Assembly: GCF_002278075.1 (NCBI RefSeq)
Contig: NZ_CP022990.1
Span: 1,364,001 to 1,428,000 of the forward strand
Direction of reading: 5' to 3'
Length of the DNA stretch: 64,000 nt
Origin: Paraburkholderia aromaticivorans
GTDB lineage: Bacteria > Pseudomonadota > Gammaproteobacteria > Burkholderiales > Burkholderiaceae
The notes beneath the pieces are model-generated. The model searched no databases. It was not told the origin of the DNA and was given only the letters and a program-made list of their open reading frames with translations. This document shows positions 9,535 to 17,981 of the stretch, one piece after another (within the stretch, counting starts at the first letter, position 1; every line of letters begins with the position of its first letter). The translations under genes were made by a program, and so were the position numbers.

Positions 9535-9563
9535 ACAAGGGCCTTCGGGCCCTTTGTTTTTTT
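9535..9563 (+). terminator. Intrinsic terminator after tauABC
   Basis: AAGGGCC and GGCCCTT pair around a TTCG tetraloop (stem about 9537-9554), with weaker extension outward by ACA/TGT, followed at once by a run of seven T from 9557. A stable UUCG-type loop and T-tract 24 bp after the tauC stop make this a convincing Rho-independent terminator. Confidence 0.85.
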
Positions 9564-9622
9564 GCCCTTTCTTTTTCGGGCCTTTCTTTTTTTGGCCTTT
9601 TCGTCGCATCGCGACACGGCGC

Positions 9623-9653
9623 TGGACTCAGCGACTCCTCCAGGCTGGCTCTA
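9623..9653 (+). promoter_or_regulatory. Probable TauR operator upstream of the aldehyde dehydrogenase
   Basis: TGGACTCA (9623-9630), 14 bases, CTGGCTCTA (9645-9653). It has the same half-sites and spacing as the tauR/tauA site and shares GACTCCT in the spacer with the copy at 21695. It lies 85 bp upstream of the aldehyde dehydrogenase start. Confidence 0.6.
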
Positions 9654-9737
9654 CCCCGCTGCCGCGCCCAACGGCAATATCGGTCGCAACGGTAAGACTT
9701 TTACCTTCCACGAGCGTCGATTCAATCAGGGGGACAT

Positions 9738-11195
9738 GTGAACGCCATCGTCAAACCAGCAACGCCTGTTGGGGTTCGGCACGAGGCCATGCGTATCGGC
9801 GGTGAAAAAATCACGCGCACGGAAGTCATTGAAGTGTTCAACCCCTATACGCGCGAACTGGTCGGCACCGTTCCCAAAGCCACGGTGGACGACGTGCGCC
9901 ACGCTTTCGACTATGCCCGCGCCTATCGCGCCAGCCTCACGCGCTATGAGCGCGCGCAGATCCTGCGGCGCGCGGCGGAGATCGTGCGCGAGCGGACCGG
10001 TGAAATCGCCGATCTGATCACCGCCGAATCCGGGCTCTGCAAGAAAGATTCGCTATACGAAGCAGGCCGTGTCAGCGACGTATTGCTGTTCGGCGCCAAT
10101 GAGGCGCTGAAGGACGACGGCCAGATCTTCTCCTGCGATCTCACGCCGCATGGCAAACCGCGCCGCGTCTATACGCAGCGTGACCCGCTGCTCGGCGTGA
10201 TCTGCGCGATCACACCGTTCAATCATCCGATGAACCAGGTCGCGCACAAGATCGTGCCTTCTATTGCCACCAATAACCGGATCGTCGTCAAGCCGTCCGA
10301 GAAGGTGCCGCTGTCCACCTGTCTGCTCGCCGACATTCTCTATAGCGCCGGCCTGCCGCCACAGATGCTTCAAGTGGTGACGGGCGAGCCGAAAGACATT
10401 GCCGACGAACTCATCACGAACCGCCACGTCGACCTCATCACGTTCACGGGCGGGGTGGCCATCGGCAAAACCATCGCGAACAAGATGGGCTACCGGCGCG
10501 CGGTGCTCGAACTGGGCGGCAACGACCCGATCATCGTGATGGAAGACGCGGACCTCGACGAGGCCAGCACGCTGGCCGTTTCCGGCTCGTACAAGAACTC
10601 GGGGCAGCGCTGCACCGCCATCAAGCGGATGCTCGTGCATGAAGCGGTGGCGGAGCGCTTCGTCGAATTGCTGGTGGAGAAGAGCCGCGCAATCCGCTAC
10701 GGCGATCCGACCGATCCCGATACCGACATGGGCACCGTGATCGACGAGGAGGCCGCGAAGTTCTTCGAAGCCCAGGTCAACGACGCCGTCGGTCGAGGCG
10801 CGAAACTGCTGCTCGGCAACGTGCGCCGCGGCGCGCTCTATTCGCCGACCGTGGTCGATCGCGTCACGCCGGACATGCCGCTCGTGCGATATGAAACGTT
10901 TGGCCCGGTTTCGCCGGTGATCCGCTTCCGCGATATCGACGAAGCGATCCGTATTTCCAACTCGTCGGACTACGGACTGTCCTCTTCCGTCTGCACGAAC
11001 CGGCTCGACTACATCACGCGGTTTATCGCCGAGTTGCAGGTGGGCAGCGTGAACGTGCGCGAAGTGCCGGGCTACCGGCTCGAACTGACGCCGTTCGGCG
11101 GCATCAAGGATTCGGGGCTCGGCTACAAGGAAGGCGTTCAGGAAGCGATCAAGAGCTTCACCAACGTGAAAACGTACTCGTTGCCGTGGCTGTGA
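9738..11195 (+). CDS. NAD(P)-dependent aldehyde dehydrogenase, phosphono-/sulfoacetaldehyde dehydrogenase-like
   Basis: Cytoplasmic aldehyde dehydrogenase of 485 residues. Catalytic Glu258 sits in LELGGNDP and nucleophile Cys292 in NSGQRCTAIKRM; the cofactor loop is GVICAITPFNHPMNQ. The overall pattern, including the C-terminal FTNVKTYSLPWL, resembles the phosphonoacetaldehyde dehydrogenase group (PhnY). No phosphonate gene is nearby; between tauABC and xsc the likely substrate is sulfoacetaldehyde or another C2 aldehyde. The start is a GTG preceded by GGGGGA; an overlapping ATG-TGA start-stop lies two bases before it, and an in-frame ATG at 9792 is the alternative. Placed after a TauR-type motif. 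The family is firm; the substrate is open. Confidence 0.88.
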   Translation: MNAIVKPATPVGVRHEAMRIGGEKITRTEVIEVFNPYTRELVGTVPKATVDDVRHAFDYARAYRASLTRYERAQILRRAAEIVRERTGEIADLITAESGLCKKDSLYEAGRVSDVLLFGANEALKDDGQIFSCDLTPHGKPRRVYTQRDPLLGVICAITPFNHPMNQVAHKIVPSIATNNRIVVKPSEKVPLSTCLLADILYSAGLPPQMLQVVTGEPKDIADELITNRHVDLITFTGGVAIGKTIANKMGYRRAVLELGGNDPIIVMEDADLDEASTLAVSGSYKNSGQRCTAIKRMLVHEAVAERFVELLVEKSRAIRYGDPTDPDTDMGTVIDEEAAKFFEAQVNDAVGRGAKLLLGNVRRGALYSPTVVDRVTPDMPLVRYETFGPVSPVIRFRDIDEAIRISNSSDYGLSSSVCTNRLDYITRFIAELQVGSVNVREVPGYRLELTPFGGIKDSGLGYKEGVQEAIKSFTNVKTYSLPWL

Positions 11196-11263
11196 CGGCG
11201 CCGTGGGAGGCCGTCTGACGCCGCAGTCGGAGCCGAAACGGCCTGCGCACTGCATGCATCACT

Positions 11264-11280
11264 CTTTTTTTGATACAAAA
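11264..11280. promoter_or_regulatory. 17-bp element shared with the cobS promoter region
   Basis: CTTTTTTTGATACAAAA lies 40 bp upstream of the -35 of xsc; a 15/17 match occurs at 17982-17998 upstream of cobS. The centre forms a dyad TTTTG-N3-CAAAA. It is a candidate regulator site common to xsc and cobST; no regulator is assigned. Confidence 0.4.
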
Positions 11281-11303
11281 CGTTCCATTTATTTGAATTT
11301 AGG

Positions 11304-11332
11304 TTGACTCACTGAATCGCCTGCCCTACATT
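11304..11332 (+). promoter_or_regulatory. Probable sigma-70 promoter of xsc
   Basis: TTGACT (11304-11309), 17-base spacer, TACATT (11327-11332), in an AT-rich pocket 62 bp upstream of the xsc ATG. It is flanked by an imperfect 16-bp direct repeat, GTTCCATTTATTTGAA at 11282 and GTTCCACTTATTTCGA at 11363, which may be regulator sites. Confidence 0.55.
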
Positions 11333-11394
11333 TTAGACACCAAGCATTTTTCGGTATTTTTTGTTCCACTTATTTCGAGAATCGGAGACACCCC

Positions 11395-13227
11395 ATGAGC
11401 GAGCAGAATCCTTCCCCGCGCGACGTCACCGCCGAGAATCGTGTCGACGGCCCGCAGGCCATGACGCCGTCGGAAGCGTTTGTCGAAACCCTGGCGGCCA
11501 ACGGCGTGACCGATATGTTCGGCATCATGGGCTCCGCGTTCATGGACGCCATGGACATTTTTGCGCCCGCGGGCATCCGCCTGATTCCGGTGGTGCACGA
11601 GCAAGGCGCCGGCCACATGGCCGACGGCTACTCGCGCGTATCGGGACGCCACGGCGTGGTGATCGGCCAGAACGGCCCGGGCATCAGCAACTGCGTCACC
11701 GCCATCGCGGCCGCCTACTGGGCGCATAGCCCGGTGGTGATCGTCACGCCGGAAGCCGGCACCATGGGTATCGGTTTGGGCGGCTTCCAGGAAGCCAAGC
11801 AACTGCCCATGTTCCAGGAGTTCACCAAATACCAGGGCCACGTCACGCATCCGGCCCGCATGGCGGAATTCACGGGGCGCTGCTTCGACCGCGCGATGGC
11901 GGAAATGGGGCCGACCCAGCTCAATATCCCGCGCGATTACTTTTACGGTCAGGTCAAAGTGGAAATCCCGCAGCCGCAGCGTCTCGATCGCGGCGCGGGC
12001 GGTGAGCAACGTCTGAACGAAGCGGCCGAGCTGCTCGCGCAAGCCAAGTTCCCGGTGATCATTTCCGGCGGCGGCGTGGTGATGGCCGATGCGATCGAAG
12101 AATGCAAGGCGCTCGCCGAGCGTCTGAACGCACCGGTGGTCAACAGCTACCTGCACAACGATTCGTTCCCGGCCAACCATCCGCTGTGGTGCGGCCCGCT
12201 CGGCTATCAAGGCTCGAAGGCCGCGATGAAGCTGCTCTCGCGTGCCGATGTCGTAATCGCGCTCGGCTCGCGTCTCGGACCGTTCGGCACGCTGCCGCAG
12301 CACGGCCTGGACTACTGGCCGACCAACGCGAAGATCATTCAGATCGATGCCGACCACAAGATGCTTGGCCTTGTGAAGAAAATCTCGGTGGGCATCTGCG
12401 GCGATGCGAAGGCCGCCGCCGTCGCGCTGACCGAGCGCCTCGCCGGACGCAAGATTGCCTGCGACGCTACGCGCGAAGAGCGCGGCGCTCAGATCGCGGC
12501 TGAAAAAGCGGCCTGGGAGAAGGAGCTCGACGAGTGGACGCACGAACGCGACGCCTACAGCCTCGACATGATCGAGGAACAGAAGCATGAACGCACGCCC
12601 GGCGGCGGCGCCTATCTTCATCCGCGCCAGGTGCTGCGCGAACTGGAAAAAGCCATGCCGGAAGACGTGATGGTGTCGACCGACATCGGCAACATCAACT
12701 CGGTGGCCAACAGCTATCTGCGCTTTAACAAGCCGCGCAGCTTCTTCGCGGCGATGAGCTGGGGCAATTGCGGCTACGCGTTTCCGACCATCATCGGCGC
12801 CAAGGTCGCGGCGCCGCACCGCCCGGCCGTTTCGTATGCGGGTGACGGCGCATGGGGCATGAGCCTGATGGAAACCATGACCTGCGTACGCCACAACATT
12901 CCGGTGACGGCGGTGGTGTTCCATAACCGCCAGTGGGGCGCTGAGAAGAAGAACCAGGTGGACTTCTACAATCGCCGCTTCGTGGCGGGCGAGCTCGATA
13001 ACCAGAGCTTCGCGGAGATTGCCCGCGCGATGGGCGCCGAGGGCATCGTGGTGGATCGCCTGGAAGATGTCGGCCCCGCGCTCAAGCGCGCGATCGACGC
13101 GCAGATGAACCGCGGCAAGACCACCATCATCGAGATCATGTGCACTCGTGAACTGGGCGATCCGTTCCGCCGGGACGCGCTCTCCAAGCCCGTGCGCATG
13201 CTCGACAAGTACAAGGACTACGTCTGA
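11395..13227 (+). CDS. xsc: Sulfoacetaldehyde acetyltransferase (Xsc)
   Basis: Thiamine-diphosphate enzyme (EC 2.3.3.15) that converts sulfoacetaldehyde plus phosphate to sulfite and acetyl phosphate, the desulfonation step of taurine dissimilation. It has 610 residues, as expected. The catalytic Glu69 lies in IPVVHEQGAGHMADG, the ThDP motif GDG starts near residue 483 (GDGAWGMSLMETMTC) and ends at HNRQWGAEKKNQ. The characteristic C-terminal CTRELGDPFRRDALSKPVR is present. CGGAGAC precedes the ATG. Followed by pta and a sulfite exporter, which handle both products. Residue pattern and context distinguish it from acetolactate synthase. Confidence 0.97.
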   Translation: MSEQNPSPRDVTAENRVDGPQAMTPSEAFVETLAANGVTDMFGIMGSAFMDAMDIFAPAGIRLIPVVHEQGAGHMADGYSRVSGRHGVVIGQNGPGISNCVTAIAAAYWAHSPVVIVTPEAGTMGIGLGGFQEAKQLPMFQEFTKYQGHVTHPARMAEFTGRCFDRAMAEMGPTQLNIPRDYFYGQVKVEIPQPQRLDRGAGGEQRLNEAAELLAQAKFPVIISGGGVVMADAIEECKALAERLNAPVVNSYLHNDSFPANHPLWCGPLGYQGSKAAMKLLSRADVVIALGSRLGPFGTLPQHGLDYWPTNAKIIQIDADHKMLGLVKKISVGICGDAKAAAVALTERLAGRKIACDATREERGAQIAAEKAAWEKELDEWTHERDAYSLDMIEEQKHERTPGGGAYLHPRQVLRELEKAMPEDVMVSTDIGNINSVANSYLRFNKPRSFFAAMSWGNCGYAFPTIIGAKVAAPHRPAVSYAGDGAWGMSLMETMTCVRHNIPVTAVVFHNRQWGAEKKNQVDFYNRRFVAGELDNQSFAEIARAMGAEGIVVDRLEDVGPALKRAIDAQMNRGKTTIIEIMCTRELGDPFRRDALSKPVRMLDKYKDYV

Positions 13228-13285
13228 GCGTGTCAGGCGACGGCGGCCTCCGTGCTCAGGTGAACGGAGCCCGCCGCGCTCACAG

Positions 13286-13327
13286 GCCGGAAACAGAGTG
13301 CGCCGGCGCGGGCGCTCTGTCTCCGGC
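13286..13327 (+). other. Long hairpin between xsc and pta
   Basis: GCCGGA plus ACAGAG on the left pair with CTCTGT plus TCCGGC on the right around a GC-rich loop, with one internal mismatch. There is no T-tract, so it is more likely an mRNA-stability or processing element than a terminator. The 143-bp gap holds nothing else recognisable. Confidence 0.45.
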
Positions 13328-13370
13328 TGCTTCGTTGCGAGTCTTGCTATCTCCTCAATCGGCCACTGCC

Positions 13371-14408
13371 ATGAAAGCCATCAATCGCATCATTGAACAA
13401 GCGCGCCGTTCGCCGATGCGCATCGTGCTGAGCGAGGCCGAAGATCCACGCGTGTTGCAGGCGGCCCAGCGCGCGAGCCGCGAAGGCATTGCCCGGATTC
13501 TGCTCGCGGGCGACGCTGCGCGCATCCGCGAGGCCGCGGCCCGTTTCGACGTCGATCTGTCCGGTATGGAACTGGTGGACCCCGCCGCGTCGGCGCTCGC
13601 ACCGTCCTATGCCGACGAACTATTCGCACTGCGCGGCAAGAAAGGCATGACGCTAGAACAGGCGCAGCGCGAAATCCTCAACCCGCTCTGCTTCGCGAAC
13701 CTGATGGTGCGTCTCGGCCACGCTGACGGTTCCGTGTCCGGCGCCGTCAACACCACCGCCGACGTCGTGCGCACCGCGATCCAGATCATCGGCATCGCGC
13801 CTTCGTTCAAGCTCGTGTCGAGCTTCTTTCTGATGATGCTGTGCGAGCCGTTCCACACGCTCAAGGGCGGCCTGATTTTTTCCGACTGCGCACTCGTGGT
13901 GGAACCGGATGCAGGCCAACTCGCGGAGATTGCAATCGCTGCCGCGGACAGCGCAAAAAGCCTGCTGATGGACGAACCGCGCGTGGCGATGCTGTCGTTT
14001 TCGACCAGCGGCAGCGCCCACCATGCGGCCGTCGACAAAGTGGTCAACGCGACACACATCGTGCAGGAACGCCGCCCGCATCTCGCGATCGACGGCGACG
14101 TGCAACTCGACGCGGCGATCGTCTCCGAAATCGCGCTGCGCAAGGTCAAGCACTCGCAGGTGGAAGGCCACGCCAACGTGCTGGTGTTTCCGAGTCTCGA
14201 GGCCGGCAACATCGGCTACAAGCTGGCCGAGCGGATCGGCGGCGCGAAGGCGATCGGCCCCTTGCTGCAGGGCTTGCGCAAGCCCGCCAACGACCTGTCG
14301 CGCGGCTGCAGCGCCGACGACATCTACTACGTGACGGCCGTCACCGCGGTTCAGGCGCAAGCCGCGCTCACTGTTCCCACCGCGCTCCTCACACCGTCTC
14401 ATTCATGA
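13371..14408 (+). CDS. pta: Phosphate acetyltransferase
   Basis: Converts acetyl phosphate and CoA to acetyl-CoA (EC 2.3.1.8), linking the Xsc product to central metabolism. It has 345 residues, the short single-domain PTA_PTB form (EutD-like length) lacking the N-terminal DRTGG domain of long Pta. Family motifs are MRIVLSEAEDPRVLQAA at the start, MVRLGHADGSVSGAVNTTADVVRTA, VAMLSFSTSGSAHH and the C-terminal PANDLSRGCSADDI. The ATG at 13371 begins the conserved N-terminus; the frame is open upstream from 13230 but has no family resemblance. The last codons overlap the exporter start (ATGA). Confidence 0.94.
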   Translation: MKAINRIIEQARRSPMRIVLSEAEDPRVLQAAQRASREGIARILLAGDAARIREAAARFDVDLSGMELVDPAASALAPSYADELFALRGKKGMTLEQAQREILNPLCFANLMVRLGHADGSVSGAVNTTADVVRTAIQIIGIAPSFKLVSSFFLMMLCEPFHTLKGGLIFSDCALVVEPDAGQLAEIAIAAADSAKSLLMDEPRVAMLSFSTSGSAHHAAVDKVVNATHIVQERRPHLAIDGDVQLDAAIVSEIALRKVKHSQVEGHANVLVFPSLEAGNIGYKLAERIGGAKAIGPLLQGLRKPANDLSRGCSADDIYYVTAVTAVQAQAALTVPTALLTPSHS

Positions 14409-15166
14409 TCGTTCAGAAGTTGCTGCCTCTCCTCGCATTGATGGGTGTGGCGAGCTATTTTCAAACCATTACGGGCTTCGGCCTGAGCATGATCGTCATC
14501 GGCGCGGCCAGCGGCCTCGAACTGGCGCCGGTGACCAGTCTCGCCGCCTTGCTCAGCCTCGTGACACTCGCCAATAGCGCGACCGCCTTGCCCGGCAAAT
14601 TCCATCACATCGACTGGCGCGCGGTAGGGGCCGCCACGCTCGGCGTGCTGCCCTCCGTGGTGGTGGGCGTGCTGGTCCTGAATCTGCTAAGCCATGCGGC
14701 GTCCAGCGTGTTGCAACTGCTGCTCGGCGCCGTGGTGCTGTACGGCGGCCTGAGCGCGGCGCTGCGTCCGGCCCCGCTCGCGTGCCGCTCGGGCGATCGC
14801 AGTTTTTTCGTCAGCGGCCTGTTCGGCGGCCTGCTGAGCGGCATGTTCGGCGTATCCGGGCCGCCGTTGATTTTTCAGTTCTATCGTCAGCCGCTCTCGC
14901 TCATGCAGATCCGCTACGCGCTGATTCTGATTTTCACGGTGACCTCGATCACCCGCACGCTGTTCAGCGCATACCAGGGCCAACTGGACGCCGATCTCTG
15001 GATGCAGGCCGCGTTCGCGGTCCCGGTCGTCGCGCTCATGACGATGGTGGCCCGCCAGTATCCGCCGCCGCTGTCGGGGGTGATGACGCGCCGCATCGCG
15101 TACGCGATTCTGGTGGTGATCGGCGCTTCGTTGATCCTGCATGCGTTGCGGCAGTTGGTCCGCTGA
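14405..15166 (+). CDS. tauE: TSUP/TauE-SafE family sulfite exporter
   Basis: Inner-membrane protein of 253 residues with about seven to eight hydrophobic segments in two repeats. The repeat signatures are GFGLSMIVIGAASGLELAP near the start and GLLSGMFGVSGPPLIFQFY in the second half, both typical of the TSUP family. Its start overlaps the pta stop as ATGA, so it is coupled to xsc-pta, and the expected job is export of the sulfite released by Xsc. The name follows usage for taurine clusters (tauE/tauZ/safE); direction of transport is inferred from context. It ends 21 bp before the convergent cobT-like gene. Confidence 0.88.
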   Translation: MIVQKLLPLLALMGVASYFQTITGFGLSMIVIGAASGLELAPVTSLAALLSLVTLANSATALPGKFHHIDWRAVGAATLGVLPSVVVGVLVLNLLSHAASSVLQLLLGAVVLYGGLSAALRPAPLACRSGDRSFFVSGLFGGLLSGMFGVSGPPLIFQFYRQPLSLMQIRYALILIFTVTSITRTLFSAYQGQLDADLWMQAAFAVPVVALMTMVARQYPPPLSGVMTRRIAYAILVVIGASLILHALRQLVR

Positions 15167-15187
15167 CGCGCGAGCTTGACAGCCACG

Positions 15188-16912
15188 CTACCGGCGCGCG
15201 CCGATCCATCCGACGAGTTCGCCGAACAGCGCCATGTCAGGCGGCGTGGACAGATCGACCGCAAGACAACGGCGGTAATACGGACTCAGATCGAGTCCGA
15301 CGCCGAGCCCGAGCAATTCGACGTCGCGCGCGGCTTCGTTGCGCGCCACCACTTGCTTCAGGTGATTGTCGAGATAGTAGGGGTCGTTGACCTGGGCGGT
15401 CGCGCTGTCCATCGGACTGCCATCCGAGATCACGACGAGAATGCGCCGCGCCTCGGCGCGCGCACGCAGCCGCGCGCAGGCCCAGTCGACCGCTTCGCCG
15501 TCCACCCCCTCGCGGAACAGATCGGCCTTGAACAACGCGGCAATGTCGGCGCGAGCGCGCCGCCAGCTTGTCGCGGCATCCTTGAAGACGAGGTGAGCGA
15601 TTTCGTTGAGCCTGCCCGGATGATGCGGCCGGCCGCCGGCCAGCCAGTCGAGCCGGGCGCGGCCGCCGTTCCATGCGCCGGTCGAGAAACCCAGCACCTC
15701 GCTTGCGACACCGGCCTGATCGAGCGCGCGCGTGAGCACGTCGACCAGCATCGCCACCGGCTCGATATACGTTCGCATGGACCCCGAACAATCGATGAGA
15801 AAGCTCACCACGCAATCCGCCAGCGGCTTGTGCCGTTCGAGCACGAACAGACGCCGCTCGGCCGGCGAACTGACCAGTTGCGCGAGACGCCGGCCGTCGA
15901 TACGGCCCTGCTCTTCACCGAACGACCAGCCATCGCGCTGCGGCACCGCGAGCGCCGCCTTCAGCGCATACGCGAGCCGCGGCACGTTGATGCGCTGCGC
16001 GGCGATCCGCTTGTCGAGCTGGTCGCGATACTCGGCGAGCAGTTCGCTCCGGATCCGCGAACCCGGCACCAGCTCGCGGTCGTAGCGCGTGGTGTATGCC
16101 AGGTAGCGATGCCCGGCGTCGCGCAGAACACGGCTGTCGCCGGTGGCCGCGAGACCCATGTCGACCTGCTCGCCTTCGTCGGTATCGAACCAGAGGGCGA
16201 ACATGGCGCGCACGGCTTCGTCGTCTTCCGGCGCCGGCTCGTCTTCTTCGACAGACTGCGCACGGGCGTCACGCATCATCTGGCTGACGAGACGAAGCAG
16301 TTCGAGCGCATGAACCGCGAACCTCTCCTGGTCCAACCGATGCCGCCGCAGCGCCGCGAGCGGCACGCCCAGCGTCGGAGCGATTGCGGCGCGGGTGGCT
16401 TCAATCAAACCTTCCGTCTCTTCCAGCACGGGCCAGCCCGACAGGCGTGACCAGACGATCTGGGCCACCGTGAAAAACAGAATGCCCAGGTGCCCGTCGG
16501 TCAAGCCGGCACGATGGAAAGCGCGCGACCAGGTTTCGAAGCGATGACGCAGATTCTGCGCGAGCCCCGGCATGCTGGCGGGCGCGAGCGCTTCGCAACG
16601 CAGTTGCTCGAACAGCTCGAACAGGAGCCGCTCGACCGGCCCGGCGGGACACAAGCTCGCGTGGAGAATCGCATCGGAATGGGTGAGGCGCAACGCGGCG
16701 CCGTCCGCCGCGCCGCGCAACGAAACCAGATCGTCCACCTGCGGGTCCGTACGCAGATGCGGCGCATGAAGCGGTAATGGACGCAGGCCACGGCATAGAC
16801 GGCCGGCGCGGTAATGCAACGCGGCATCCCCGGTCAACGCCCGCACCGTCGCCGCGCACAGGTTCTGACGCTGCTCCGCGCGGCGGGTGGCTTGCCGCCG
16901 CGCGGCGGTCAT
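15188..16912 (-). CDS. cobT: CobT-like VWA-domain protein (cobaltochelatase subunit-like)
   Basis: 574 residues with an N-terminal CobT region (LTGDAALHYR, LDKRIAAQRINVPRLAYALK) and a C-terminal von Willebrand A domain whose MIDAS motif is DCSGS near residue 372 (VVSFLIDCSGSMRTYIEP), followed by ISDGSPMDSATAQVNDPYYL. CobT works with the AAA+ protein CobS in aerobic cobalt chelation by CobN. The start ATG overlaps the cobS stop (ATGA), so they form a two-gene operon. No cobN or other cobalamin gene is in the window, so a role as an orphan MoxR/VWA-type chaperone for an enzyme of the taurine island is possible. The frame is open upstream to 17278 but that part is antisense to cobS. Confidence 0.85.
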   Translation of the reverse strand: MTAARRQATRRAEQRQNLCAATVRALTGDAALHYRAGRLCRGLRPLPLHAPHLRTDPQVDDLVSLRGAADGAALRLTHSDAILHASLCPAGPVERLLFELFEQLRCEALAPASMPGLAQNLRHRFETWSRAFHRAGLTDGHLGILFFTVAQIVWSRLSGWPVLEETEGLIEATRAAIAPTLGVPLAALRRHRLDQERFAVHALELLRLVSQMMRDARAQSVEEDEPAPEDDEAVRAMFALWFDTDEGEQVDMGLAATGDSRVLRDAGHRYLAYTTRYDRELVPGSRIRSELLAEYRDQLDKRIAAQRINVPRLAYALKAALAVPQRDGWSFGEEQGRIDGRRLAQLVSSPAERRLFVLERHKPLADCVVSFLIDCSGSMRTYIEPVAMLVDVLTRALDQAGVASEVLGFSTGAWNGGRARLDWLAGGRPHHPGRLNEIAHLVFKDAATSWRRARADIAALFKADLFREGVDGEAVDWACARLRARAEARRILVVISDGSPMDSATAQVNDPYYLDNHLKQVVARNEAARDVELLGLGVGLDLSPYYRRCLAVDLSTPPDMALFGELVGWIGARR

Positions 16913-17898
16913 TGCGCCACCGTCGAGCGCGCCTCGCGCTCGGCCGCGCTTTCCAGTTCGGTATCGAAGCAGCGCTGGAAATACTCGGCCACGATGGGCC
17001 GTTCGGCCTCGTCGCATTTGTTGACGAAGGTCAGGCGAAACGCCATGGCCGGATCGCGGAAAATCTGGCAATTCTCCGCCCAGTCGATCACCGTGCGCGG
17101 CGACATCAGCGTGGACAGATCGCCGGTGGCGAAGCCTTTGCGCGTCAGTTCCGCGACGCTGATCATCGACTCGATGAGCGCGCGGCCGGCCTCGTCGGCG
17201 AGCTCCGGCACGCGTGCCAGCACGATGCCGGCCTCCTCGGCGCGCGGCAGGTAGTTGAGCGTGGCCACGACGTTCCAACGGTCCATCTGCGCGTGATTCA
17301 GCAACTGCGTGCCGTGGTACATCCCATTCAGATTACCGAGGCCGACCGTATTGGTCGTAGCGAACAGCCGGAAATAAGGATGCGGATGAATCACGCGATT
17401 CTGATCGAGCAGCGTGAATTTGCCGTCGCGCTCGAGAATGCGCTGGATCACGAACATCACGTCGGGACGGCCCGCGTCGTATTCGTCGAAGATCAGCGCC
17501 ATGGGCCGTTGCAACGCCCAGGGCACGATGCCTTCCTGAAACTCCGTGACCTGCAGGTCGTCGCGCACGATGATGGCGTCTTTCCCCACCAGGTCGAGAC
17601 GGCTGATATGCCCGTCCAGATTCACGCGCACGCACGGCCAGTTGAGCCGGGCCGCAACCTGTTCGATGTGAGTCGATTTGCCCGTGCCGTGCAGGCCCTG
17701 CACCATCACGCGGCGCTCGCGCATGAAGCCGGCGAGAATCGCCAGCGTCACTTCAGGATTGAAGCGGTATGCCTCGTCGACTTCCGGAACGTGGTCATCG
17801 CGTTCGCTGAAGGCCGGCACCATCAAGCCTGAATCGATGCCAAACAGCGTGCGCACCGGGACCATCCGGTCCGGTTTGCCTGTCACGATATCGGTCAC
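16909..17898 (-). CDS. cobS: CobS-like AAA+ ATPase (cobaltochelatase subunit-like)
   Basis: 329 residues, the normal CobS length. Walker A is GLHGTGKSTH near residue 70, Walker B ALIFDEYDAG near residue 127, sensor region LFATTNTVGLGN, and the C-terminal SPRTVIDWAENCQIF with AFRLTFVNKCDEAER is strongly CobS-like. Starts with GTG at 17898, eight bases after GGAGGAGA. CobS forms a hexameric chaperone-like complex with CobT; here the partner follows directly. It is convergent with xsc-pta-tauE and shares a 17-bp upstream element with xsc (17982-17998). Function beyond metal insertion is open. Confidence 0.87.
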   Translation of the reverse strand: MTDIVTGKPDRMVPVRTLFGIDSGLMVPAFSERDDHVPEVDEAYRFNPEVTLAILAGFMRERRVMVQGLHGTGKSTHIEQVAARLNWPCVRVNLDGHISRLDLVGKDAIIVRDDLQVTEFQEGIVPWALQRPMALIFDEYDAGRPDVMFVIQRILERDGKFTLLDQNRVIHPHPYFRLFATTNTVGLGNLNGMYHGTQLLNHAQMDRWNVVATLNYLPRAEEAGIVLARVPELADEAGRALIESMISVAELTRKGFATGDLSTLMSPRTVIDWAENCQIFRDPAMAFRLTFVNKCDEAERPIVAEYFQRCFDTELESAAEREARSTVAQ

Positions 17899-17981
17899 TA
17901 TGGTCTCCTCCGCACTTCGCCACGACGGTGGCCGACGCCCGGTCAGGCAGCGCGGCCTCGCCGGTCCATCATACGCACTTT

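Noticed and set aside
9557..9610. T-rich repeats after the tauC terminator as a second repeat element
   Set aside because: Alternating T-runs and GGCC words; the first T-run already belongs to the terminator and the rest shows no periodicity or symmetry beyond it.
11326..12924. 532-codon open frame on the minus strand opposite xsc
   Set aside because: Arg/His-rich translation without motifs; mirrors a confident gene. Long antisense frames are expected from GC-rich third positions.
16913..17278. N-terminal extension of the cobT frame
   Set aside because: Antisense-like Arg-rich composition overlapping cobS; the ATGA overlap at 16909-16912 gives the natural start.
15188..17898. Cobalamin biosynthesis operon
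   Set aside because: Only CobS and CobT homologues are present; no CobN or corrin-ring genes, so the pathway cannot be claimed from this window.
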